Below are positions 41,010 through 49,646 of a DNA stretch of 64,000 nt, piece by piece. The translations under genes were made by a program, and so were the position numbers. The first letter of the stretch is position 1; each line of letters starts with the position of its first letter. This DNA comes from Marinomonas fungiae (lineage in GTDB: Bacteria > Pseudomonadota > Gammaproteobacteria > Pseudomonadales > Marinomonadaceae). Where the stretch lies: contig NZ_LIQF01000003.1 of assembly GCF_001418205.1 (NCBI RefSeq), positions 310,001 through 374,000 on the forward strand, written 5' to 3'. The notes under the pieces are model-generated. The model was given only the letters and a program-made list of their open reading frames with translations, did no database searches and was not told the DNA's origin.

Positions 41010-43759
41010 TGAATAATCGTGCTCAATTAGAGTCCGTTCATCAAGTAACGGGGATGACGTGCCAAGGCTGCGTTAACAAAGTTAGACAGCAGATCTTAAG
41101 CCTTGATGAAAATGCAAAAGTAGAAGGCACACCACAAGAGAGTTGCTTAGTCGTCAGTTCAACACTTACCAACGAACAAATTGCTGAGGCTGTTCGCGCA
41201 GCAGGTTACCAATATGTTGCGGATCAGTCTGATTATGCAAAAGAAAGCAATTACCACGTCGAAGGAATGTCGTGCCAAGGGTGTGTTAAGAAAGTCAGAA
41301 CAGCTATTCAAACATTAGATGAGCGTGCTCATATAGAAGGTTTTCCGAAAGAGAATCGCTTGCATGTCAAAAGCATTCTGAGTTTAGACACTATCGCTAA
41401 TGTGGTGAAAGACGTCGGCTATACATTCGTTGGTGAATATTCCGACACTGCGAATGAAAGTCCCTTAACAGTCAAGGAGGCAAGACCACCTGTTGCAAAC
41501 AAAGAAACAGTTAATGCAGAAGCTCAAAAGCAAAGCACCAAAGCAACAGATCACAATGCAATACAACTGTCTCTCAGCGGTATTACCTGTGCCGGTTGTG
41601 TCAATACTATTCAGAAAGCTCTAGATCACGTTTCTGGTGTAAATCAGGCTGAGGTGAATTTTGCCAGTCGTACGGCTCAAATCACTGGAGAAGCAACAGT
41701 AGAGCAATTGATTCAAGCCGTAGAAGAGGCGGGCTATGGGGCATCCCTAATCGAAGATCCAAACAAAGCACAGGCTGAGCGCGCTCAGAAAGAACAAGAA
41801 GAATACCGTAACAAGCGTATTTATGCATTCTCAGGCTTAGCGGTCGGTGTTCCGCTAATGCTCTGGGGGTTACTGGGCGGTGCAATGCACGTCTCGACAG
41901 TCAATGACCAGCTCGCTTGGGGCGCCGTCGGTCTAGTGTCGTTGGCTGTGATGATTTTTGCTGGACGTCACTATTACATAAGCGCTTGGAAAGCGTTTAA
42001 ACATCGTCACAGTAACATGGATACTTTAATTGCCATTGGTACAGGTTCCGCTTGGCTCTACTCTATGGCAGTTGTGTTGTTTCCTGATGCTTTGCCCAGT
42101 AATGCTCGCCATTTGTACTTTGAAGCTAGCACTATGATTCTGGGTTTGATCAACCTCGGTCAAGCATTGGAAGTCAGGGCTCGGGGTAAAACCAGTGAAG
42201 CTTTGAAGCGGCTGCTGGATTTGCGCCCAACGCAAGCCGCTGTGATTCGTAATGGTAAAGCTGAAACTGTCGATGTAAGTAGCATTCAGATTGATGATGT
42301 GATTCGTATTAAATCCGGTGAAAAACTACCTGTTGACGGGATCATTACCGAAGGTGAGGCGGCGATTGATGAATCCATGCTAACTGGTGAGCCGATTCCG
42401 GTTGAAAAAACCATAGGCAGCCAGGTTAATGCAGGGACCATTAATGGTAACTCGAGTTTTCACTACAAAGCGACCAAAGTAGGTGGTGATACCCTGTTAG
42501 CTCAGATCATTACTATGGTGGGTAAAGCGCAAAATTCTAAGCCTCCGATCAGCCGTTTAGCGGATCAAGTTTCCTCGATCTTTGTTCCCAGCGTGATGAT
42601 TATAGCGATCATAGCGGCTTTGTTTTGGCTGAACCTTGGTCCAGCGCCTGTATCCGTTAACATGCTGGTCGCAGCAGTCTCTGTCTTAATCATTGCTTGC
42701 CCTTGTGCCCTAGGCCTAGCAACTCCCATTTCTACTATGATTGGGGTTGGTAAAGCGGCTGAATACGGTGCTTTAATCCGTAATGGTGATGCCCTGCAGA
42801 AGGCCAGCGAAATTGATACCATCGTATTAGATAAGACTGGAACCATCACAGAGGGCAAGCCAAAAGTGACTCACAGTGAATGGTTTGCAATTGAAGAGTC
42901 ACAGGCAAAAGCCGTTATCCATGCGCTAGAAAGCGGAGCTAACCATCCACTTGCCCAAGCATTGCTAGCCTTTAGCGAAGCACAACAAGATACGTCAATG
43001 AAAGCGGAAAAATTTTCCTCCATAACAGGACAAGGAGTTAAAGCATCGATAAACGGTGACACCTACTTATTAGGCAACGATAAGTTAATGCAGGACCATC
43101 AATTAACCTTACCCGAAACGTCATTGAGCAATGTAGTGGGCTCCCATGTCTATCTGGCGTCAACCGAAAAAGTGCTCGGGCTTTGTGTGATTGAGGATGA
43201 AATCAAAACCGGCTCCAAAGCTGCTATCGAGCATTTTCATAAGGCTGGCATCAAGGTGATCATGCTCACTGGAGACAACGAGGCTACCGCCAAAGCTGTC
43301 GCTAGTCAGGTTTCTATTGATGATTATAAGTCCCAGATGCGTCCAGAAGACAAATTGAACTTTGTTAAGCAATTGCAAAAACAAGGTGCCGTGGTAGGTA
43401 TGATTGGCGATGGTATCAATGATGCGCCAGCTCTAGCACAGGCTGACGTCGGTTTTGCGATGGGGGCAGGTACAGATGTGGCAATGGAGAGTGCTGACAT
43501 TACCTTGATTAGTAACGATCTTAATAATGTTGCTAATGCCATCAGCATCAGTAAAGCCACACTGACTAACATTAAGCAGAACCTTTGGGGGGCGTTTGGT
43601 TATAACACACTCGGTATTCCTTTGGCTGCGGGGGTATTGTTCCCATTTACGGGCTGGCTATTGAGCCCAGTAATTGCAGGAGCGGCCATGTCATTGTCAT
43701 CGGTAACCGTGGTACTTAACGCCAACCGACTACGTTTGTTCAAACCTAAAGATCAATAA
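41009..43759 (+). CDS. copA: Copper-type P1B ATPase with three N-terminal HMA domains
   Basis: A 916-residue heavy-metal pump. Three HMA domains carry CxxC pairs at Cys18/21 (GMTCQGC), Cys89/92 (GMSCQGC) and about Cys194/197 (GITCAGC). The first two share the CQGCVxKVR style and look like a recent duplication. The core has eight hydrophobic helices, the CPC motif at 564-566 (IACPCALGL), phosphorylated Asp608 in DKTGT, the HP dipeptide (GANHPLAQA) and GDGINDAPAL. CPC with Asn/Tyr and MxxSS-like residues in the last helices (GYNTLG, AAMSLSS) is the P1B-1 pattern for Cu+ and Ag+ export to the periplasm. It is translationally coupled to the MerR gene and followed by two small genes. Confidence 0.92.
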   Translation: MNNRAQLESVHQVTGMTCQGCVNKVRQQILSLDENAKVEGTPQESCLVVSSTLTNEQIAEAVRAAGYQYVADQSDYAKESNYHVEGMSCQGCVKKVRTAIQTLDERAHIEGFPKENRLHVKSILSLDTIANVVKDVGYTFVGEYSDTANESPLTVKEARPPVANKETVNAEAQKQSTKATDHNAIQLSLSGITCAGCVNTIQKALDHVSGVNQAEVNFASRTAQITGEATVEQLIQAVEEAGYGASLIEDPNKAQAERAQKEQEEYRNKRIYAFSGLAVGVPLMLWGLLGGAMHVSTVNDQLAWGAVGLVSLAVMIFAGRHYYISAWKAFKHRHSNMDTLIAIGTGSAWLYSMAVVLFPDALPSNARHLYFEASTMILGLINLGQALEVRARGKTSEALKRLLDLRPTQAAVIRNGKAETVDVSSIQIDDVIRIKSGEKLPVDGIITEGEAAIDESMLTGEPIPVEKTIGSQVNAGTINGNSSFHYKATKVGGDTLLAQIITMVGKAQNSKPPISRLADQVSSIFVPSVMIIAIIAALFWLNLGPAPVSVNMLVAAVSVLIIACPCALGLATPISTMIGVGKAAEYGALIRNGDALQKASEIDTIVLDKTGTITEGKPKVTHSEWFAIEESQAKAVIHALESGANHPLAQALLAFSEAQQDTSMKAEKFSSITGQGVKASINGDTYLLGNDKLMQDHQLTLPETSLSNVVGSHVYLASTEKVLGLCVIEDEIKTGSKAAIEHFHKAGIKVIMLTGDNEATAKAVASQVSIDDYKSQMRPEDKLNFVKQLQKQGAVVGMIGDGINDAPALAQADVGFAMGAGTDVAMESADITLISNDLNNVANAISISKATLTNIKQNLWGAFGYNTLGIPLAAGVLFPFTGWLLSPVIAGAAMSLSSVTVVLNANRLRLFKPKDQ

Positions 43760-43770
43760 AGGAGGCTAGT

Positions 43771-43848
43771 ATGCATATGCTGTTAAATATACTTGGCATG
43801 ATAGCCATTGGTTTTATCATTTGGTGGTTTTGGCTCAGCAAGAAATAG
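43771..43848 (+). CDS. 25-residue membrane miniprotein in the metal pump operon
   Basis: MHMLLNILGMIAIGFIIWWF followed by WLSKK encodes a single hydrophobic helix with a positive C-terminal end, implying that the C-terminus stays in the cytoplasm. A near-perfect AGGAGG lies 6 bases before the ATG, and the gap to copA is 11 bases. The stop codon lies 8 bases before the start of the next gene. These signals argue for real translation although the gene is very short. The two Met at 1 and 3, another at 10 and the Trp-rich end could contact Cu+ or the pump. I know no named family; a small subunit or regulator of the ATPase is an inference from context. Confidence 0.62.
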   Translation: MHMLLNILGMIAIGFIIWWFWLSKK

Positions 43849-43856
43849 GTGCCCAA

Positions 43857-44201
43857 ATGGATCGTTCGGCTTTTACAAACAAACTCTCGCATAAGTTTTC
43901 CGGCGTAACTGTAGAGAATGCGTCTTTAGTTGAAGACGCACTCAGGGCTTATCAGGGAGTTCAGTTTGTACAGGTTAAGCTTCAAAAGTCGTTAATTCGA
44001 CTGAATTACGATGTCCAGCTAACAAATCTAGACGAGCTTATGGATTTGTTAGCTGAATTCGACGTCACAAAATATCAGCGTAGTTTGTGGTGGAAATGGC
44101 GGTGGCGTTTTGCAAAGCAGATTGAGCAAAACATCAAAGCCAATGCCGCTCATGTGCCGCATTGTTGTGGCAAGGCACCTTCTAGTGCCCGCCGCCGCTA
44201 A
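43857..44201 (+). CDS. HMA-fold-like protein with His/Cys tail, unknown
   Basis: A 114-residue protein. Residues about 15-70 (VTVENASLVEDALRAYQGVQ, FVQVKLQKSLIRLNYDV, LDELMDLLAEFDV) have the beta-alpha-beta-beta-alpha rhythm of HMA/ferredoxin-like domains but lack CxxC. A Trp/Arg-rich amphipathic stretch (SLWWKWRWRFAKQIE, 76-90) and a tail HVPHCCGK (99-106) follow. The tail could bind Cu+ or another soft metal. AGGTG is 5 bases before the ATG at 43857. It is the last gene of the MerR-copA operon, and its 3' end overlaps the convergent sotB by 20 bases. No family recognised. Confidence 0.6.
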   Translation: MDRSAFTNKLSHKFSGVTVENASLVEDALRAYQGVQFVQVKLQKSLIRLNYDVQLTNLDELMDLLAEFDVTKYQRSLWWKWRWRFAKQIEQNIKANAAHVPHCCGKAPSSARRR

Positions 44202-45393
44202 TTTCAGCTGGTTGTAGGTTTAGTTTGGCGATGTAGATAATCACTAGCAATGATAACCCAGCTACCAAAGCACCCACATAGCCAACAAATTCCAATCCTA
44301 TATGATCGATGGTTAAACTGCCCACGAGAGCGCCTGCACCAATTCCTAAGTTAATGATGCCAGAGAACAATGACATGATGATGTCTGAAGCAGTTGCATC
44401 AATCCCCAAGACTCGTGCCTGCATGGCTAGGATGGTTAAAATCATCGCTGCTCCCCAAGTAACCGTGATCAAAATAAGTGCGGTTTGCGAGGTGACCGAA
44501 ATGACCATTAGAGCCATACACGCAGTCATCCCAACCGCGCTGCCAATCATTAAGGGTGCACCAAATTTATCGCCGAAGCTACCAAACAGCGTACTACCAA
44601 TAATCCCAGCACAACCAAATGTTAGAAGTAATACAGTGGTGAAGCCACTCGATACACCACCGAATTCAATCATAAAAGGTTCGATATAGCTGTAGGAGGC
44701 ATAGTGCGCAGTAAACATCAAAAATACAGCCAAATACATGACAAATAGAACTTTATTGGTAAAGACGGATTTCACTTTCGCCTTTAAATTTGTTGAGGTG
44801 AGGCTGGGGAGTTGTGGTAATAGACGAAACACAGCGAGGGTAATCACCAAGGCCGCTAGTCCTATCACTTCAAAGGCCATACGCCACCCCATGTATTCGC
44901 CAATCAGTCGGCCTAAAGGCACACCTAGAACCATTGCCATACCTGTGCCTGTGGCCAATACACTCAAAGCAAAGTTCATTTTGCCTGGCGGCGCGACGCG
45001 AATTGCGATTGAGGCAGTAATAGACCAAAAAATTGCATGGGCAAACGCCACGCCAATACGACTTATGAGTAAGCTTTGGAAATCCCAAGCAAACGCGGAC
45101 AATCCATGGCTAACGATAAATACCGCACAAGTGCCAAGCAAAAGCCTTTTTCGCTCCATACGACTGGTAATAAGCATCATCGGCAACGACATTAATCCAA
45201 CGATCCAAGCATAAATGGTCAACATCCAGCCCGTTTGTGATGGAGTAATGTTAAAATCATTGGAAATAGCCGTAAGCAAGCCAACTGGGACGAACTCGGA
45301 CGTATTAAAGATAAAAGCACAGAAACCTAACGCGAGCACACGCAAGTATTGCACGTATTTCGGTGTGGTTTGCGCAGGTGGTAACTGAGTCAT
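44182..45393 (-). CDS. sotB: Sugar efflux transporter, MFS (SotB family)
   Basis: A 403-residue major facilitator with 12 hydrophobic helices. It follows E. coli SotB closely at the N-terminus: FIFNTSEFVPVGLL, GWMLTIYAWIVGLMSLPMML, then ISRIGVAFAHAIFWSITASI and ATGTGMAMVLGVPLGRLIGE (antiporter motif C region). SotB exports arabinose and related sugars or IPTG by proton antiport in E. coli; the physiological substrate here is unknown. Its last 20 bases overlap the end of the convergent metal-operon gene. Confidence 0.88.
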   Translation of the reverse strand: MTQLPPAQTTPKYVQYLRVLALGFCAFIFNTSEFVPVGLLTAISNDFNITPSQTGWMLTIYAWIVGLMSLPMMLITSRMERKRLLLGTCAVFIVSHGLSAFAWDFQSLLISRIGVAFAHAIFWSITASIAIRVAPPGKMNFALSVLATGTGMAMVLGVPLGRLIGEYMGWRMAFEVIGLAALVITLAVFRLLPQLPSLTSTNLKAKVKSVFTNKVLFVMYLAVFLMFTAHYASYSYIEPFMIEFGGVSSGFTTVLLLTFGCAGIIGSTLFGSFGDKFGAPLMIGSAVGMTACMALMVISVTSQTALILITVTWGAAMILTILAMQARVLGIDATASDIIMSLFSGIINLGIGAGALVGSLTIDHIGLEFVGYVGALVAGLSLLVIIYIAKLNLQPAEISGGGH

Positions 45394-45554
45394 AAAAATC
45401 CTGATAAATAATGCGATAGCAAAGGTGATCTATTCTTCATGTTCTCGCTTTGATTAAAAGCTGCAATTATGGATCTTTTGAACAAGCGTTTAGTTTGCCA
45501 CATAGTGGTTCGATTAAGCTGACCTAAAATTATTAATGTAAGATTTCATACCCG

Positions 45555-46325
45555 ATGACGCTCTCTGGCCCACCTAATTTTGTCACTATTCGACGCCAAT
45601 TCGATTTCAAGAGTATTGAAATGGGCCAATGGGTAACCGTAGAAGAAAGAAACCGAGCCGCGCTGAATTTCTACAATGCGCTGATGGATTTAATGAAGGT
45701 GCTTAATTCACCTGAAACGCTAATTTCTTTAAGGGGAAGTCTTGGCCTGCAATACGGCAAAGGAGGGCGCCCAGGCATATCAGCACATTACATTCCAGCA
45801 ATTAGAAAGTTATCACTTGCCAAAAATGCAGGAGCGGGTAGTTTGGCACATGAGTGGTTTCATGCTTTCGATCACTACATGGGGGAGAAAATGTTTCCTA
45901 TTGCTGATCGCATGGCATTTGCTTCGAAATTATGGCTTAACGACTATCCCTACGGGCCACACACATTAAATACCTTGCTAGCGCAATGCTATGAAACCAT
46001 TCTGTTATCGCCGGATGGAAAACACCCCAGTGAGTTATTTATTGCCTCGCAGAAAACGGATGAGCGGCTTAATACCTTGTATTATTCCAAACCTGAAGAA
46101 ATGTGCGCGCGAGCATTCGAAGCGTTTATCGAAGACAGCGTTCCAAACAGCCGTTTTTTAGTGCGGGGGACCTTAGACTCGGACGAGGCGAAGCTTGGCT
46201 TATACCCTAAGGGTGAACAACGCTTATTGATCAATGAGATGTTTCAGCAGTATTTTTCATTGCTTGGCGATGCATTGCATCGAGAACAAAGGAAACTGGC
46301 AAACCAAGCCACTGGTATTTCCTAA
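45555..46325 (+). CDS. CLCA_X/LPD1-like protein with HEWFH metalloprotease-type motif
   Basis: A 256-residue soluble protein. LAHEWFHAFDHYM has an HExxH motif at His99-Glu100-His103, and PEEMCARAFEAFIED near 178-192 offers a downstream glutamate, as in gluzincin-like zinc peptidases. SLRGSLGLQYGKGGRPGISAHY lies before it. This arrangement matches the stand-alone proteins I recall under the RefSeq name CLCA_X family. It also resembles the LPD1 domain of phage and plasmid polyvalent proteins, which are injected with DNA. No phage genes surround it. It has no signal peptide. Peptidase activity is predicted, not shown. It seems monocistronic. Confidence 0.65.
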   Translation: MTLSGPPNFVTIRRQFDFKSIEMGQWVTVEERNRAALNFYNALMDLMKVLNSPETLISLRGSLGLQYGKGGRPGISAHYIPAIRKLSLAKNAGAGSLAHEWFHAFDHYMGEKMFPIADRMAFASKLWLNDYPYGPHTLNTLLAQCYETILLSPDGKHPSELFIASQKTDERLNTLYYSKPEEMCARAFEAFIEDSVPNSRFLVRGTLDSDEAKLGLYPKGEQRLLINEMFQQYFSLLGDALHREQRKLANQATGIS

Positions 46326-46344
46326 GCCAGTTTCCAACGGCTCA

Positions 46345-46539
46345 TTAACTGTCTTTCAAAGGCCTCTCAGGCGGAGGACTCTGCTCTGAAGCGACAGGGT
46401 TAAGCGGACGAATGCCAACATCTGTGCGCACAAAACCAATATCACGCAAAATGTGGTTTTCTAAATGACCGAAGGTCTGATTTAAACGACGTTGTTCAAA
46501 GTAGTCTTTTGCTAGGTTTAAAAGTGCAATAAAGCTCAT
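46345..46539 (-). CDS. DUF1127 domain small protein
   Basis: A 64-residue protein with the DUF1127 core: an amphipathic helix (LAKDYFEQRRLNQTFGHL) and then ENHILRDIGFVRTDVG, where the L-x-D-I-G turn is diagnostic. The C-terminal Pro-rich tail is variable. Small DUF1127 proteins in alpha- and gammaproteobacteria have RNA-binding or phosphate-stress-related roles in a few cases; here the role is unknown. GGAG precedes the ATG by about 8 bases. A non-coding gap of more than 900 bases lies upstream. Confidence 0.8.
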   Translation of the reverse strand: MSFIALLNLAKDYFEQRRLNQTFGHLENHILRDIGFVRTDVGIRPLNPVASEQSPPPERPLKDS

Positions 46540-47451
46540 AATCTATCTCCACTAAAGGGTGATCATGAGAACTTACGAGGAAAAACTTGAAGAACCGAAT
46601 TGACCGCGTAAATTCTCGCGATCAATGTCAATAACAACACTAAACGCGAATGCCCAAGGCCCAATTGGCTTTTCGGACATAAATTCGAGGCGTATTGATA
46701 GATGTTGTCATGGTTTGATGCATGCTAATCATAACGGCCTCCAATAGTGCGTTTGTGATAAATGAAATGTCTCTGAGGACTTACTCATTGAGCCGTTTTT
46801 GTAACGGTTTGTCAATTTAATGATTAAGAAATAAACAAGGATCAGTGAAATAGTGTTTGATCAAATATTGGTGATTACAAAATGATTTATTCATTGCTGG
46901 ATTTTTCACCAAAATAGTTTCGATGTGGCATTAGAGAACTCGGAATTATATCGCCAGCGATTAGATAAGCTTTAAACGGATAATCAACCTTCAATGGCCA
47001 TTATTCGGACTAAGTAGCATATTTACCGCGGGATGCTTATAGGCGCATGGCACGGTTAGGAAACAACAATTCTAGTGCAGTGATGTCACTTATGTTTAGG
47101 AAGTTCACGCAGAAGGTTATTAGATAGATCATCAATTGAATCTATGTTTTGTCCTGTAATTAGAATGACTGTTTGGAGCTACGCGGGCGCTACATGGTAT
47201 ATAAGTGAGAAGATTTCTTTCACGAGCAACAGTTGCATACAAGATGACATGCCAGCGTCATTGGAAATTTCTAACACAATTAAATTTACGCTAAAAAGGT
47301 GCTAATTCTAGATATTTCACTATTTCCGATAATAACATTTATCGGAAATAGTAGACCTATCTCCAGTGATTCAATTGGGCTTATTGATACATCTTCACCA
47401 TATTTTAATGTTCAGCATTATTCTGACAATAATTGTCTGATCGCTCATCGA
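46540..47451. other. Gene-poor stretch with a strong inverted repeat
   Basis: More than 900 bases of AT-rich sequence with frequent stops on both strands. It should hold the DUF1127 promoter at its left end. The only striking structure is the 14-bp perfect inverted repeat at 47319-47352. Short open frames such as 47299-47490 have no ribosome site, no recognisable product, and span this repeat, so I do not call them genes. The right edge joins the decayed gene at 47452-47838; other unrecognisable gene remains may be present. Confidence 0.5.
47319..47352. repeat. Perfect 14-bp inverted repeat
   Basis: ACTATTTCCGATAA (47319-47332) and TTATCGGAAATAGT (47339-47352) are exact reverse complements around TAACAT. 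There is no T-tract after either arm, so it is not a classical terminator. It could be the site of a dimeric DNA-binding protein or a fossil recombination site. Confidence 0.6.
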
Positions 47452-47838
47452 TTATACCGCTGCGCAAAACGTTTCAGTTTGCGTAGCTAGTCTCTCGTTT
47501 AAAATGCTTTGCCCACTGGAAATTACATCGTCAATCATCACCGCTGTTTTAACTAGATACTGCTTAATAACACCTGTACTTGACGATCACCCAAGCGATG
47601 TTTTTGAACGATCATGTTTGGGTGCTGGCTGTAAGTCGCATTTACAACAGCACTTGGCACCGTACAAATTTCATCTAATGAATGATACGTAGCTCAGGTG
47701 CGGCTAATCCAACTTGCGTAGCGCCGTTAACGCAGACATGATACGTAAATAAGATTCAGTATCAGGAATTCGACGACCATTAAATGTACCCAGCCGCGCC
47801 CTCCCATGATCTTTATCAAGGATACGGCTATTCGCTGA
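47452..47838 (-). pseudogene. Decayed ribose-phosphate pyrophosphokinase-like gene
   Basis: Three leftward open fragments in different frames follow the order of a PRPP synthetase. (1) 47838-47704: GTFNGRRIPDTESYLRI resembles the N-terminal RRFPDGExYxRI motif, then a stop. (2) 47693-47553: HSLDEICTVPSAVV resembles the H-x-S-L-D-E-x-(Y/F)-x-x-P segment after the DPH motif; it is joined directly to MIVQKHRLGDRQVQV, which resembles the flexible-loop V-x-x-K-x-R-x-G-D-R-x-V. (3) 47586-47452: TAVMIDDVISSGQSI is the PRPP-binding V-x-x-x-D-D-(I/V)-x-S-(S/T)-G loop. About 50 and 40 residues are missing between motifs, and at least two stops and a frameshift intervene. A true functional prs copy must be elsewhere. 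Confidence 0.62.
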
Positions 47839-47846
47839 TCATCTAA

Positions 47847-47877
47847 ACAAAGTGCCCAAACAATATTTTCTGGGCAT
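47847..47877 (-). terminator. Likely terminator downstream of yjjX
   Basis: Read leftward, TGCCCA (47876-47871) pairs with TGGGCA (47858-47853) over a 12-nt loop and is followed by CTTTGTTT. The stem is short, so the call is moderate. A second small hairpin, GTCGA/TCGAC with a TTTT loop, lies at 47878-47891. Confidence 0.45.
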
Positions 47878-47904
47878 GTCGATTTTTCGACTTTTTACTA
47901 TCGT

Positions 47905-48459
47905 TCAAGAGGCGTAAAGCTCACTGTGAATAAAGGGAGCGAGAGCAAGTATTAATGCTTGGGTGTAGACACTTTCTCGGGTCTCTAAGTGATTAGTTAG
48001 AATACCGATGGCCCCGCCTTTTTGACGGATATTGTGCTCATTGAAAATATCGTCCATTACATGTGCTAGTTCTTCACCATGTTCAAGACGAGTATAGACC
48101 GATGGCGGCAACGGAAGATTAGCACTGCGTCCACTGTAAATTGGCCCATTAACGTGACGTATTACCATGTAAGCAAAGGTTGCGGCACCGTCATCAAAGT
48201 GATCAACGCCCCCTTCCATGGCTACGTAGAAATCATACTCTTGCCGAACATCTTTCTGTGCACAGTAGTTGACGCGATTGTAGGCACCAAGTTTGGTATC
48301 CGCTTCGTTCATAGGCTGATCCGCAACGCCTGAGTGCGCAGCCTGCACTTCACATTGGACAACACGATCAGGAAACACCTTTTCAAAGGCTTTCAGCGCA
48401 GCATTACGTTTTACTGGATTCGTAGATGCAACTAGGATACGAATGACTTGAGTTGTCAT
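47905..48459 (-). CDS. yjjX: Inosine/xanthosine triphosphatase (non-canonical NTPase)
   Basis: YjjX hydrolyses ITP and XTP to keep deaminated purines out of nucleic acids. The 184-residue protein has the family start VASTNPVKRNAALKAFEKVF (about 10-29), the YDFYVAMEGGVD strand and active-site glutamate near 73-84, and GGAIGILTNHLETRESVYTQALILAL near the end. Length agrees with E. coli YjjX (170). It is downstream of aroC but separated from it by a terminator, so it likely has its own promoter in the 77-base gap. Confidence 0.9.
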   Translation of the reverse strand: MTTQVIRILVASTNPVKRNAALKAFEKVFPDRVVQCEVQAAHSGVADQPMNEADTKLGAYNRVNYCAQKDVRQEYDFYVAMEGGVDHFDDGAATFAYMVIRHVNGPIYSGRSANLPLPPSVYTRLEHGEELAHVMDDIFNEHNIRQKGGAIGILTNHLETRESVYTQALILALAPFIHSELYAS

Positions 48460-48492
48460 GCTTACTCCATTTCTTATCTTAATTATTCAAAA

Positions 48493-48522
48493 ATAAAAAA
48501 AGGCCGCAAAGCGACCTTTTGT
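48493..48522 (-). terminator. Rho-independent terminator of aroC
   Basis: Read leftward, AAAGGTCGC pairs with GCGGCCTTT over a TTT loop (one G-T pair) and continues into a run of seven T residues. It lies about 15 bases past the aroC stop. Confidence 0.85.
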
Positions 48523-48536
48523 TAAAACGATTGGGA

Positions 48537-49637
48537 TTATTCTGCTTGCGCCTTAATCACCGGCGTGGTGCATTGCACGTCAGCATTTTGACCACGGTTA
48601 CGTAATAGATGGTCAATCAGCGTCAATGCCAACATAGCTTCCGCAATCGGCGTTGCGCGAATACCCACGCAAGGATCATGGCGACCTTTGGTAATCACAT
48701 CGATTGAGTTACCTTGGCGATCGATACTCTTACCCGGCACCGTGATACTTGAAGTAGGTTTTAGTGCCATGTGTACTACGATATCTTGTCCCGAAGACAT
48801 GCCACCTACCACACCGCCTGCATGGTTGCTTAGGAAGCCTTCTGGTGTCATTTCATCTCGGTGTTCGCTGCCTTTTTGCTCAATCACATCAAAGCCATCA
48901 CCGATTTCCACGCCTTTAACGGCGTTGATGCCCATCATAGCTTTGGCAATATCGGCATCGAGTCGGTCAAATACCGGCTCCCCTAATCCTGGCATCACGT
49001 TTTTCGCGATTACCGTGATTTTTGCGCCTACTGAATCCCCTTCACGTCGAAGGTTCGTCATGTATTCTTCCAATGCTGGAATCGCATCTGGGTCTGGGCT
49101 AAAGAACGAGTTCTCGTAGACTTGGCTCAAGTCTTTTACTTCAAGCTTGATTGGGCCCAGTTGTGACAAGAAACCTTGAATTTCAATGCCGTAACGCTGT
49201 TTTAGCCATTTCTTTGCAATCGCTCCGGCTGCCACACGCATGGCCGTTTCACGTGCAGAGGAACGACCACCACCACGGTAATCGCGGAAGCCAAACTTTT
49301 GATCGTACACATAGTCCGCGTGTGCTGGGCGGAAAGTGTCTTTGATATTGCCGTAATCTTTGGAACGCTGATCAGTGTTACGAATCAATAAACCAATTGG
49401 TGTTCCAGTCGTCTTGCCTTCGAATACACCCGATAAAATTTCCACTTCATCAGGTTCGCGGCGCTGAGTTGTATGCTTAGATGTACCTGGTTTACGTAAA
49501 TCCAGATCGCGCTGAATATCGGCTTCGGTTAATTCCAAACCAGGAGGACAACCATCAACAATGGCTCCTAACGCTAAACCGTGACTTTCACCAAAAGTGG
49601 TGACCGTGAATAATGTACCAAATGTATTGCCAGCCAT
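48537..49637 (-). CDS. aroC: Chorismate synthase
   Basis: AroC makes chorismate from EPSP using reduced FMN. The 366-residue protein carries GESHG at 16-20, [24 protein letters not shown] binding residues from about 49, and [20 protein letters not shown] near 119-138. [13 protein letters not shown] is near 275-287 and the C-terminal [18 protein letters not shown] contains the conserved Arg-His-Asp cluster. It starts 10 bases after prmB, which points to co-transcription; the same prmB-aroC order is common in gammaproteobacteria. aroA lies 20 kb away. Confidence 0.96.
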   Translation of the reverse strand: MAGNTFGTLFTVTTFGESHGLALGAIVDGCPPGLELTEADIQRDLDLRKPGTSKHTTQRREPDEVEILSGVFEGKTTGTPIGLLIRNTDQRSKDYGNIKDTFRPAHADYVYDQKFGFRDYRGGGRSSARETAMRVAAGAIAKKWLKQRYGIEIQGFLSQLGPIKLEVKDLSQVYENSFFSPDPDAIPALEEYMTNLRREGDSVGAKITVIAKNVMPGLGEPVFDRLDADIAKAMMGINAVKGVEIGDGFDVIEQKGSEHRDEMTPEGFLSNHAGGVVGGMSSGQDIVVHMALKPTSSITVPGKSIDRQGNSIDVITKGRHDPCVGIRATPIAEAMLALTLIDHLLRNRGQNADVQCTTPVIKAQAE

Positions 49638-49646
49638 CGTTCTAGA

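Noticed and set aside
44309..45214. Long rightward frames (126 and 158 codons) opposite sotB
   Set aside because: They are antisense shadows of a clear SotB coding region and have unnatural composition (Ile/Thr/Pro-rich).
47299..47692. Two rightward open frames (63 and 62 codons) in the gap before yjjX
   Set aside because: No ribosome sites or recognisable products; the first spans the 14-bp inverted repeat and the second lies antisense to the prs-like remains, whose motifs read leftward.
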